A stretch of 64,000 nucleotides of DNA from UBA6183 sp964603255 (GTDB lineage: Bacteria > Bacteroidota > Bacteroidia > UKL13-3). The translations under genes were made by a program, and so were the position numbers. The stretch covers positions 1 to 64,000 of the forward strand of contig CAZRVA010000003.1 of assembly GCA_964603255.1 (NCBI GenBank), in the 5' to 3' direction. Under the pieces are notes generated by a model. It searched no databases. It saw only the letters and a list, made by a program, of their open reading frames with translations, and was not told where the DNA came from. Within the stretch, counting starts at the first letter, position 1, and each line of letters starts with the position of its first letter. Shown one piece after another: positions 8,237 to 15,944 of this stretch.

Positions 8237-8797
8237 TTAGTTAGGCATGGCTACTTGATCAATTACGTGTATAACGCCATTGCTTTGGTAAACATCGTAA
8301 ATGGTAATATTAAACGACTGGCCTTTTTCATCCTTAAGCATGATGTTTTTATCTCCATTCATCATCGCAGTTAATGTACCACCTGAAACCGTTTTTAAAA
8401 TGGCTTTTCCTCCCGAAGATTTGATCTTTTTCATTAATTCGTTGGCATCTAGTTTACCCGCTACTACATGGTAAGTCAGGATTTGGGTTAATAGGCTTTT
8501 ATTTTCAGGTTTTAATAATGTTGCTACAGTTCCCTCCGGAAGTTTAGCAAATGCATCATTTGTTGGAGCAAATACTGTAAATGGCCCGGCACTTTGTAGG
8601 GTTTCAACTAATCCTGCTGCTTTTACCGCGGCAACCAGTGTAGTGTGGTCTTTTGAGTTTACTGCATTCTCAACAATGTTTTTCTTCGGATACATAACTT
8701 CTCCGCCAACAATTACATTGTTTTGTGCGACAGACGTAATACTTGATGAAAGGAACAATCCCATGATAAGGGCTAATGATTTAATTGACTTTTTCAT
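8237..8797 (-). CDS. Fasciclin (FAS1) domain exported protein
   Basis: 186 residues. The signal peptide MKKSIKSLALIMGLFLSSSI ends near SVAQ and is followed by one FAS1 domain. Its H1 motif is TVFAPTNDAFAKLP (about 77-90), and the H2-type segment NGVIHVIDQVAMP is at the end. FAS1 domains mediate adhesion or ligand binding at the cell surface; in Bacteroidota single-domain forms are common exported proteins of unknown partner. It is transcribed alone, with its own terminator. Confidence 0.9.
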   Translation of the reverse strand: MKKSIKSLALIMGLFLSSSITSVAQNNVIVGGEVMYPKKNIVENAVNSKDHTTLVAAVKAAGLVETLQSAGPFTVFAPTNDAFAKLPEGTVATLLKPENKSLLTQILTYHVVAGKLDANELMKKIKSSGGKAILKTVSGGTLTAMMNGDKNIMLKDEKGQSFNITIYDVYQSNGVIHVIDQVAMPN

Positions 8798-8942
8798 GAT
8801 GTTTTAGTTTTAAGTGTGCCATTAGTTACGACACAACTTCAACTTTGGATTTTGTAGTGGAAATTTTTTATGAAATGGTCGTTTGATTTGAAACAGAAGT
8901 TTTAGTTATTGCTTTATTGACCATCTTAGTTAAGATATAAAA

Positions 8943-8970
8943 CAAAAAAGTCGTTCACTTGAACGACTTT
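8943..8970 (-). terminator. Terminator of tRNA-Met
   Basis: On the minus strand AAGTCGTTC, loop AAGT, GAACGACTT, then TTTTT follow the tRNA 3' end by a few bases. The stem is nine perfect pairs. Confidence 0.85.
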
Positions 8971-8977
8971 AATTTAG

Positions 8978-9051
8978 TAGCGGGGAGCAGAATCGAACTG
9001 CCGACCTTAGGGTTATGAATCCTACGCTCTAACCATCTGAGCTACCCCGCC
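8978..9051 (-). tRNA. tRNA-Met (CAT), elongator type
   Basis: The 74-base cloverleaf folds fully: acceptor GGCGGGG with CCCCGCT (one G-T pair), D-arm GCTC/GAGC, anticodon loop TTCATAA giving CAT, T-arm GGCAG/CTGCT with TTCGATT loop, discriminator A. No CCA is encoded. The anticodon stem TAGGA/CCCTA has an A-C mismatch next to the loop (positions 31-39). Paired acceptor ends and the absence of three G-C pairs in the anticodon stem argue against the initiator tRNA. A CAT anticodon modified to lysidine (tRNA-Ile2) cannot be excluded from sequence alone. Confidence 0.93.
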
Positions 9052-9071
9052 ATTTTATCCTTAATGGGCTG

Positions 9072-9079
9072 CAAATGTA
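9072..9079 (-). promoter_or_regulatory. -7 promoter box for tRNA-Met
   Basis: On the minus strand TACATTTG matches the Bacteroidota TANNTTTG box exactly and ends 20 bases before the tRNA 5' end. No clear TTG is found at the -33 distance. Confidence 0.5.
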
Positions 9080-9265
9080 GAAATAAAAAAATAAAAACCC
9101 TACTTTTGTAAACAAAAATTAATTTGAGCCTCATAATCAATATGCAATTTTAGTGGTGTATTTAAATGTGGACTCGTTTTGGTGAGTTGTGTAGAATATT
9201 AACAAGTTGTGCACATTTTTAAAAATTTAACGTTGTATATTCGGACTTTGAAACACGAGAGCAAA

Positions 9266-10045
9266 ATGAAGAAAACCCGAAAAATATTATTGAGTTCTGC
9301 AATTGCATTGGCAGTGGGAACAGGTGCAGTATATTTACTAAGCAATGGCACTGTAAAAGGCATAGCTAATGCCATAAAAATGGCTTCCCCTTCCTACCCA
9401 ACTTTTGGCATTGATTTGCCGGGGGAGTATGATTTACATGGTATTGATGTTTCGCGTCACCAACGTAACATTGATTGGGAGGCGGTAAGCAAAATGAAAC
9501 ATAAGGATGTTTCTATTCAGTTCGCTTTTATTAAGGCTAGTGAAGGTCGCACTGTTGTTGACGAATATTTTAAGTCAAATTGGAAAGAGTGCAAAGAGGC
9601 TGGTATCATGAGGGGAGCATATCACTTTTATCGTCCGCATTTAACAGCCGATGAACAAGCTAGATTGTTTTTTAAACAAGTTCCAAAGTTAGAAAAAGGT
9701 GACTTAGCACCAGTGCTTGACATTGAAATGTACGGTGGAGGAAGCCGTGAGGTGTTAAAGAAAAACTTAAAACGCTGGTTAGTGTTGGTTGAGAAACAAT
9801 ATGGCGTAACACCAATTATTTATACCAACTACGGATTTTATAAGCATATGTTAACTGGCAAAGAGTTTAAGAAATATCCTCTTTGGATAGCTCATTACCG
9901 CACACCTGATTTAAAAGACAAATTATCAGGCTGGCATTTCTGGCAACATAGTGATCGTGGTCGTGTAAATGGTATCAGAGGTGGTGTTGACTTCAATGTA
10001 TTTGATGGAGATATTGAAGACTTAAAAAAGCTAACAAAGAACTAA
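9266..10045 (+). CDS. GH25-family lysozyme (glycosyl hydrolase family 25)
   Basis: 259 residues from ATG 9266 (MKKTRKILLSSAIALAVG), which begins with a signal/anchor helix; upstream in-frame codons to 9209 lack signal-peptide character. The GH25 barrel follows: HGIDVSRHQRNIDW with the catalytic region Asp, FAFIKASEGRTVVDEYF, GAYHFYRP, VLDIEMYGG with the DxE pair, PIIYTNYGF, LWIAHYRTPD and a terminal WQHSDRG...VDFNVFDGD. It cleaves peptidoglycan glycan strands, presumably in the periplasm for wall remodelling or outside the cell against other bacteria. It is a single-gene unit with a bidirectional terminator. Confidence 0.92.
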   Translation: MKKTRKILLSSAIALAVGTGAVYLLSNGTVKGIANAIKMASPSYPTFGIDLPGEYDLHGIDVSRHQRNIDWEAVSKMKHKDVSIQFAFIKASEGRTVVDEYFKSNWKECKEAGIMRGAYHFYRPHLTADEQARLFFKQVPKLEKGDLAPVLDIEMYGGGSREVLKKNLKRWLVLVEKQYGVTPIIYTNYGFYKHMLTGKEFKKYPLWIAHYRTPDLKDKLSGWHFWQHSDRGRVNGIRGGVDFNVFDGDIEDLKKLTKN

Positions 10046-10059
10046 CGATTTTCTCAATA

Positions 10060-10098
10060 AAAAAGCCTGCAATTAATGATTGCAGGCTTTTTCTTTTT
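10060..10098. terminator. Bidirectional terminator between lysozyme and pdxA
   Basis: AAAAAGCCTGCAAT (10060-10073), loop TAATG-like, ATTGCAGGCTTTTT (10079-10092). The A-run and T-run on either side serve both converging genes. The pdxA stop codon begins immediately after. Confidence 0.9.
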
Positions 10099-11166
10099 TT
10101 AAAAATCAATCCTAAAACGCTCTTTTCTGTGTTGCGTAAACTGTAAAAAGTCTTCGCTTAATTTAAAGTTTTCGTTTCTTGTTCTTACCAAGTCTAACGC
10201 AGCATAAAATGCATTTCTAAAACTGCTTTCATCTGCTTTGTTTTTGCCTGCAATATCGTACGCAGTTCCATGGTCAGGACTGGTACGAATAAAACTTAAA
10301 CCTGCAGTAAAATTGACTCCGTTTTCAAATCCTAAAAACTTAAATGGAATCAACCCTTGGTCGTGGTACATGGCCAATACCGCATCAAATTTTTGGTATT
10401 GACGTGCGCCAAAAAAGCCATCAGAAGGATAAGGGCCGTAAGCCAACAATCCTTCTTCTTGAGCCTTTGCACAAGCAACCGCAATAATCTCTTTATCTTC
10501 ATTGCCCAGTAAACCATTGTCGCCTGCATGTGGGTTTAAGCCCAATACTGCAATTTTTGGTTTGGTAATACTAAAGTCTTTTTGCAAGCTTTGCTGCATG
10601 GTTTTTAGTTTACGCAAAATACTTTCTACACTTATTTTTGAAGCAACGTCTTTTAACGGAACATGACCTGTAACCAAACCAACTTTTAAATCATCACAAA
10701 TCAACATCATCAAATGGTTTTCTGCACCATCTTGTTGCGCTAAATATTCGGTGTGTCCGCTAAATGGAAGCGATGAACTATTTACGTTGTGTTTGTTTAA
10801 TGGTGCAGTTACTAACGCATGAATATTGCCTGCTTTTAAGTCTTTGGTAGCTGCTTCTAAACTCTTAAAAGCATATTTGCCCCCTAACTCGGTTACCTCT
10901 CCCGGTTTAATTTCAACCTCTTCTTCCCAGCACACCAATATATTAGCCTTTTTATGGTGAATTTGATCAAGACTTTTAATGATATGTAAGTTAAAGTCTG
11001 GATGGTTTATAGCCTTTTTCCAATACGAAATTATTTTGGGTGAACCATAAATAACCGGAGTGCAATAATCTGCAATACGGCTATCCAATAAAGTTTTTAT
11101 AACTACCTCCGGGCCGATGCCGTTTACATCGCCCATTGTAATGCCTATAATAGGTAATTTACTCAT
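10099..11166 (-). CDS. pdxA: 4-hydroxythreonine-4-phosphate dehydrogenase
   Basis: NAD-dependent oxidation of 4-phosphohydroxy-L-threonine in the DXP-dependent branch of pyridoxal phosphate synthesis. 355 residues, slightly longer than usual. It opens with the family signature PIIGITMGDVNGIGPEV, and contains TAPLNKHNV, the metal-ligand FSGHTEYLA, GLNPHAGDNG, DGFFGARQYQKFDAVLAMYHDQGL and a C-terminal IRTSPDHGTAYDIAG. It starts three bases after pepA, so the two form a minus-strand operon even though their pathways differ. Confidence 0.97.
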   Translation of the reverse strand: MSKLPIIGITMGDVNGIGPEVVIKTLLDSRIADYCTPVIYGSPKIISYWKKAINHPDFNLHIIKSLDQIHHKKANILVCWEEEVEIKPGEVTELGGKYAFKSLEAATKDLKAGNIHALVTAPLNKHNVNSSSLPFSGHTEYLAQQDGAENHLMMLICDDLKVGLVTGHVPLKDVASKISVESILRKLKTMQQSLQKDFSITKPKIAVLGLNPHAGDNGLLGNEDKEIIAVACAKAQEEGLLAYGPYPSDGFFGARQYQKFDAVLAMYHDQGLIPFKFLGFENGVNFTAGLSFIRTSPDHGTAYDIAGKNKADESSFRNAFYAALDLVRTRNENFKLSEDFLQFTQHRKERFRIDF

Positions 11167-11169
11167 GGT

Positions 11170-12606
11170 TTAGTTGCTTAGTTCTTTTAAAAATTCAAAC
11201 ATTAAACGAACGCCAACTCCGGTTCCGTTTTTAGGTCTGTAGCTATCTGCAGCGTTATTGTATGCAGGCCCTGCGATATCAAAATGCATCCAAGGGTAAT
11301 CAATAAATTTCTCCAGAAACTTACCGGCAGTAATTGCTCCGGCAACAGGCCCACCAATGTTTTTCATATCGGCAATGTCACTCTTCAATAGTTTGGCATA
11401 ATCATCCCAAAACGGAAACTCCACCAAACGCTCGTGAACTTGATTACCGCATAATTTTAAATTTAATTTAGTTGCTTCATCTGCAGTACCCATGCATACA
11501 ATACCATAACTTCCAATTGCAGCAGCAGCAGCTCCGGTTAAAGTTGCAAAATCCATAACCAACTCTGGGTTATATTTTTTTGCATAAGCCAATGCATCAG
11601 CCAAAATCATTCTACCTTCTGCATCGGCATTTAACATTTCAACAGTTTTGCCATCATACATTTTTATTACATCACCAGGTGCATAAGCATTTTCTCCTGG
11701 GCGGTTATCTGTGGCAGGAACCAACGCAATAACATGTACATTTAATTGTGCTTTTGCTACAGCATACATTGTGGCTGCAACTAAAGCACCACCTGCCATA
11801 TCACACTTCATGGTGTCCATTCCGGCTGTTGGCTTTAAGCTTAATCCTCCGGTATCGTATACCACACCTTTACCTACCAAAACAATTGGTTTTTTGTTAA
11901 CCGCTTTCTTTGGTTTGTACTCCATAATGGTAAAAGTTGGTGGGGTTTGACTGCCTTTGTTTACCGCCAATAAGCCGCCCATTTTTAAAGCTTCAATTTG
12001 TTTTTTGTTCAACACTTCTACTTTAAACGAAGCCGCTTTACCCATCTTTTTCATTTCATCGGCAAAACCTACAGCATTTAAATGACTTTGTGGTTCGTTA
12101 ACTAAATCTCTGGCTTTGCAAACCGATTCAACCAAAATTTCTAACTCGGTAACTGCCGGTTTTTTAATTTGAGTTGATACCACCGTAATGGTTTTTAACG
12201 TATTTAAATCTTGCTCACTTTTGTATTTAATAAATTGATAGTTGCTTAATGCGCAACCTTCTGCAATGGCTAATAACCACTCATCGTTTGCAACCAATGT
12301 TTGCAATTCAATCTCGGCATATTTGTGAGCGTTAAGTGCAGTACAAAGTTTGTTTCCAGTGCCACGTAACAACTCTAATTGTTGAGGTTCGTCTTTCCCT
12401 TCTACCTCTTCAATAAGTTGGATGTACGCCAATCTGGTTAATTGATTAACCAAAATTAAATTTTCTTTGGCACTAATTTTTTTGTTGATGTAGTCGATTT
12501 CTTTTTTCTCAAAACCCAACGATTTAAAATCAGTTTTTTTGTTTGCTAAATAAAGTGCCGACTTATTATTACTTGCTTTTGTTTTTAATTGAATTGATGT
12601 GTGCAT
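11170..12606 (-). CDS. pepA: Leucyl aminopeptidase (peptidase M17)
   Basis: Dinuclear-zinc cytosolic aminopeptidase that removes N-terminal residues from peptides. 478 residues. The C-terminal catalytic domain shows metal and catalytic residues K246 and D251 (VGKGVVYDTGG), D269 (KCDMAGG), and the signature NADAEGR at 326-332, where A327 replaces the usual Thr. The N-terminal third is the variable regulatory domain. It is first in an operon with pdxA. An upstream promoter-like pair is present on the minus strand. The start ATG agrees with that promoter position. Confidence 0.96.
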   Translation of the reverse strand: MHTSIQLKTKASNNKSALYLANKKTDFKSLGFEKKEIDYINKKISAKENLILVNQLTRLAYIQLIEEVEGKDEPQQLELLRGTGNKLCTALNAHKYAEIELQTLVANDEWLLAIAEGCALSNYQFIKYKSEQDLNTLKTITVVSTQIKKPAVTELEILVESVCKARDLVNEPQSHLNAVGFADEMKKMGKAASFKVEVLNKKQIEALKMGGLLAVNKGSQTPPTFTIMEYKPKKAVNKKPIVLVGKGVVYDTGGLSLKPTAGMDTMKCDMAGGALVAATMYAVAKAQLNVHVIALVPATDNRPGENAYAPGDVIKMYDGKTVEMLNADAEGRMILADALAYAKKYNPELVMDFATLTGAAAAAIGSYGIVCMGTADEATKLNLKLCGNQVHERLVEFPFWDDYAKLLKSDIADMKNIGGPVAGAITAGKFLEKFIDYPWMHFDIAGPAYNNAADSYRPKNGTGVGVRLMFEFLKELSN

Positions 12607-12628
12607 GATTTGTATATACTAATAGCAG

Positions 12629-12657
12629 CAAATCTATAAAAAAAACTCACAAGCAAA
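12629..12657 (-). promoter_or_regulatory. Promoter of pepA-pdxA
   Basis: On the minus strand TTTG (12657-12654), 17 bases, then TAGATTTG (12636-12629). This matches the Bacteroidota -33/-7 pattern with slightly short spacing. The -7 box ends about 22 bases before the pepA start codon. Confidence 0.55.
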
Positions 12658-12697
12658 TAAGGAAGGATAAATGCGTAAAATTTGTTCTATTTGCAAC

Positions 12698-13492
12698 ATG
12701 AGGCACGAACAGGTAAAGGCAAAAAAACATTTAGGTCAGCACTTTTTAAACGATGAGCAAATTGCATTAAATATTGTTAATGGTTTAATGGATAAATGCA
12801 CGGTAAATCAAGTGCTGGAGATTGGTCCGGGTATGGGTGTGCTTACCAAGTACTTGTTAAAAAAGCCAATTACCCTTCATGCCATTGATGTGGATGAAGA
12901 ATCGATAGCCTACCTTAAACCACATTACGCTGATCTAGCGCCAAGGTTAATTTTAGGCGATTTTTTGCAAATTAAACCCAGCGATTTGTTTAATGAGGAA
13001 TTTGCAGTAATTGGCAATTTTCCCTATAATATATCAACCCAAATAGTTTTTAAAATTTTGGAACACCGCCACCAAATACCAATTATGGCCGGTATGTTTC
13101 AAAAAGAAGTGGCCGAAAGAATTTGCTCTGGCCCTGGTAGTAAAGAGTACGGTATTTTAAGTGTATTGGCTCAAACCTACTACGATTTAGAGTATTTGTT
13201 TACCGTTCCGGAGCACGTGTTTACTCCACCTCCAAAAGTAAAATCGGGTGTAATGCGCATGGTACGTAAAGCAGAAGCACCTGATATTAACGAAAAAATG
13301 TTATTTAAGGTAGTTAAAGCAGCCTTTAATCAACGCAGAAAAAAATTACGCAACGCCATTTCGCAATTTGGGGTTGATGATGCTATTTTGCAACCAAGTG
13401 GTTTTGCCGATAAACGTGCAGAACAATTAAGTGTAAACGATTTTATGGCACTAACCAATTTGGTGATTACACATGGAAACAACAATAATTGA
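12698..13492 (+). CDS. rsmA: 16S rRNA adenine dimethyltransferase RsmA (KsgA)
   Basis: SAM-dependent enzyme that dimethylates the two adjacent adenines in the 3' terminal hairpin of 16S rRNA during 30S maturation. From ATG 12698 it is 264 residues: KAKKHLGQHFLND at the start, SAM-binding VLEIGPGMGVLT, and the target-base motif GNFPYNIS. The C-terminal domain contains FTPPPKVKSGVM and FNQRRKKLRNAI. An upstream ATG at 12671 would add nine residues (MRKICSICN) not typical of the family. Its last 20 bases overlap mgtE, indicating translational coupling. Confidence 0.95.
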   Translation: MRHEQVKAKKHLGQHFLNDEQIALNIVNGLMDKCTVNQVLEIGPGMGVLTKYLLKKPITLHAIDVDEESIAYLKPHYADLAPRLILGDFLQIKPSDLFNEEFAVIGNFPYNISTQIVFKILEHRHQIPIMAGMFQKEVAERICSGPGSKEYGILSVLAQTYYDLEYLFTVPEHVFTPPPKVKSGVMRMVRKAEAPDINEKMLFKVVKAAFNQRRKKLRNAISQFGVDDAILQPSGFADKRAEQLSVNDFMALTNLVITHGNNNN

Positions 13493-14834
13493 TGCCGGTT
13501 TTATCAAGCAAATCAAACAGCTTATTTCTAATGATTTGCTGGATGAGTTGCAACAACAATTGCAGCACATATACGCGCAAGATGTTGCCGATTTAATTGA
13601 TAAATTGGATACCGGTGAAGCTCGCCAAGTTATGTTGTGTGTTGATGCCGAGAAAGCCGTGAAGGTTTTGGTTGAAATGGAAGATGATGTGCGTGCACGG
13701 TTTTTAGCTACTTATCAACCCAAAGAAATTGCTGATAAGTTTGTGCAGTACATGGACAGTGATGACGCTGCATATGTATTAAATCACCTTGCTGTAAAAG
13801 AAAAAGAAGAAGTAATCTCTTATTTGGTAGATATTGAGTTTGCCTCAAGCTTGCTCTCGTTGATGAGCTATGAGGAATACACTGCCGGTAGTTTAATGGC
13901 AGTAGAGTTGGTGAAGGCAAATGATAACTGGACGGTAAGGCAGTGTATTGATGAAATTAGAAGACAAGCAGAAAACGTAGATTCAATTTACGTGGTATAT
14001 GTAACCGATAAGTATGAGCGTTTGGTGGGTTTAATCACACTTAAAAATTTAATCTTATCTCATCCCGATGCCAAATTACAAGATGTATCAAACAAGGAAG
14101 TTATTTCAGTTTCTACATCAACAGATAGCGAAGCCATTGCCAATATTTTTGATAAGTACGATTTAGTGGTTTTGCCCGTGGTAAATGCACTGGGGCAATT
14201 AGTAGGTCGTATTACGGTTGATGATGTGGTGGAGGTGATTAAAGAAGAAGCCAACGAGGATTATCAGTTAATGTCGGGTATTACAGAAAATGTAGATGCA
14301 ACTGATAAAGTATGGATTTTATCTCGTGCGCGTTTGCCTTGGCTTTTAATTGGCTTGTTGGGTGGTATTGGTTCATCAAGGTTTATAGAAATTTACGAGG
14401 GTACTTTAAAAATACACCCCGAGATGGCTTTTTTTATGCCACTTATTGCGGCTATGGGCGGTAATGTTGGTGTACAATCATCTGCAATTGTAGTACAAGG
14501 TTTAGCAAATGATACCTTAGGGACACAAAATATTTTATCAAAAATTTTAAAAGAGTTACGTGTTGCTTTATTAAACGGATTAATCTGTTCCGTTTTGTTG
14601 TTTGCATATAACGCAGCCTTTGCACATTCATACGATTTAAGCATTACAGTTAGTGTGGCGTTATTTAGCGTAATTATTTTTGCCTCGGTATTGGGTACTT
14701 TCATACCAATGGTACTTCATAAGATCAAAATAGATCCGGCCATTGCAACCGGACCGTTCATCACAACTACTAACGATTTGTTGGGTTTGGCCATTTACTT
14801 TACCATAGGCCGATTAATGTACACTTCAATGTAA
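13473..14834 (+). CDS. mgtE: Magnesium transporter MgtE
   Basis: 453 residues in the standard order: MgtE N-terminal helical superhelix (about 20-125), a tandem CBS pair (about 135-255: GSLMAVELV, LVGLITLKNL, LVGRITVDDVVEVI), and a five-helix membrane domain. That domain carries the pore signature AMGGNVGVQSSAIV and ends near DPAIATGPFITTTNDLLGL. The cytosolic domains gate the channel in response to internal magnesium. It starts inside the end of rsmA. No magnesium riboswitch was recognised upstream, as expected for an internal operon gene. Confidence 0.97.
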   Translation: METTIIDAGFIKQIKQLISNDLLDELQQQLQHIYAQDVADLIDKLDTGEARQVMLCVDAEKAVKVLVEMEDDVRARFLATYQPKEIADKFVQYMDSDDAAYVLNHLAVKEKEEVISYLVDIEFASSLLSLMSYEEYTAGSLMAVELVKANDNWTVRQCIDEIRRQAENVDSIYVVYVTDKYERLVGLITLKNLILSHPDAKLQDVSNKEVISVSTSTDSEAIANIFDKYDLVVLPVVNALGQLVGRITVDDVVEVIKEEANEDYQLMSGITENVDATDKVWILSRARLPWLLIGLLGGIGSSRFIEIYEGTLKIHPEMAFFMPLIAAMGGNVGVQSSAIVVQGLANDTLGTQNILSKILKELRVALLNGLICSVLLFAYNAAFAHSYDLSITVSVALFSVIIFASVLGTFIPMVLHKIKIDPAIATGPFITTTNDLLGLAIYFTIGRLMYTSM

Positions 14835-14891
14835 GTTTTGAATTGGGTGCAACCATTTATCAAAAAAAAATTACTAATAAATTAAATAAGC

Positions 14892-15848
14892 ATGACAAAA
14901 GGCAAACAGGTTTTAATAATTGATGATGTTCATGAAATGCTTATTGATGGTTTAAAGCAATTAGGTTACGAAGTAATGTATTTGCCTGAGGCCACAAGGA
15001 ACGATCTTTTACATCACATAACAACAGCAACAGGTTTGGTGGTTCGTACCAAAACACAAATTGATGCAGAGGTAATAAACAAAGGCAATAGCCTAAAGTT
15101 TATTGCAAGGGCAGGTGCCGGTTTGGATAATATTGACGAAGCTGCTGCACAAGCAAAAAACATAATTGTTTTTAATGCAGGTGAGGCCAACGCTGATGCA
15201 GTAGGCGAGCATACCTTAGGCATGATGTTGAGTTTATTTGCTAAAATTAATAAAGCAAACAACGAGGTTAGAACTGGCTTGTGGGATAGAGAAGGAAATA
15301 GGGGAGAAGAACTTGCCGGTAAAACCATTGCCATTATTGGTTTTGGTAACACGGGTAAAGCTGTTGCAAAAAAGTTAAGTGGGTTTGATGTGCATGTATT
15401 GGCTTATGATAAGTACTTAAAAAACTATGGTAACCAATATGCAAAACAAGCAACCATGGATGAGATTTTTGAGCAAGCAGATGTGTTAACATTACACATT
15501 CCGCTAACCCAAGAAACAAAGGCCATGGTTAATTTAGATTACCTACAAAAGTTTTCAAAACCAATATGGCTTTTTAACATGTGTAGGGGTGAGGTTGTGG
15601 TTACAAAAGATGTGGTGGAGTTGATGAAAACGAACAAACTAAGAGGTGTTGGGTTTGATGTATTGGAAAACGAAAAATTAAACAGCATGAGCGAAGCAGA
15701 AAAAATATGGTTCAATTACATTGCAGCAAGCGACAAAACGGTACTTTCACCGCACGTTGCCGGTTGGACAAAAGAGTCATATTTTAAGATATCAGCCGTT
15801 CTTTTGAAAAAAATAAAAGATATAAATTTAACCGAGTCAGTAAGTTAG
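14892..15848 (+). CDS. D-isomer-specific 2-hydroxyacid dehydrogenase (phosphoglycerate dehydrogenase-like)
   Basis: 318 residues. The Rossmann glycine motif GFGNTGKAVAKKL comes after an N-terminal substrate domain with ARAGAGLDNID. The catalytic Arg is in NMCRGEVV, the Glu in DVLENEKL and the His in LSPHVAGWT. It most resembles short serA-type enzymes without the ACT regulatory domain that Bacteroidota carry, which oxidise 3-phosphoglycerate in serine synthesis. No serB or serC is adjacent, so the substrate is not proven. It stands alone between mgtE and the outer-membrane cassette. Confidence 0.85.
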   Translation: MTKGKQVLIIDDVHEMLIDGLKQLGYEVMYLPEATRNDLLHHITTATGLVVRTKTQIDAEVINKGNSLKFIARAGAGLDNIDEAAAQAKNIIVFNAGEANADAVGEHTLGMMLSLFAKINKANNEVRTGLWDREGNRGEELAGKTIAIIGFGNTGKAVAKKLSGFDVHVLAYDKYLKNYGNQYAKQATMDEIFEQADVLTLHIPLTQETKAMVNLDYLQKFSKPIWLFNMCRGEVVVTKDVVELMKTNKLRGVGFDVLENEKLNSMSEAEKIWFNYIAASDKTVLSPHVAGWTKESYFKISAVLLKKIKDINLTESVS

Positions 15849-15869
15849 GTGTTAATGTTAATGTAATGT

Positions 15870-15888
15870 TTTGATTAATTAAATCAAA
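15870..15888. promoter_or_regulatory. Inverted repeat upstream of the outer-membrane cassette
   Basis: TTTGATT, spacer AATTA, AATCAAA form a perfect 7-base inverted repeat 56 bases before the receptor-like gene. Core TTGAT...ATCAA resembles Crp/Fnr-family half-sites but with a longer spacer. It is the only obvious operator-like structure before the cassette. No clear TANNTTTG box was found there. Confidence 0.35.
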
Positions 15889-15944
15889 TTCCCTTAATTT
15901 ACCAACTTGTAGGAATTACACTAAAACCGAAAAATTATTAATTA

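Noticed and set aside
9101..9108. Promoter of the lysozyme gene
   Set aside because: TACTTTTG is present on the plus strand, but no -33 box is in place and it lies about 160 bases from the start codon, so I did not annotate it.
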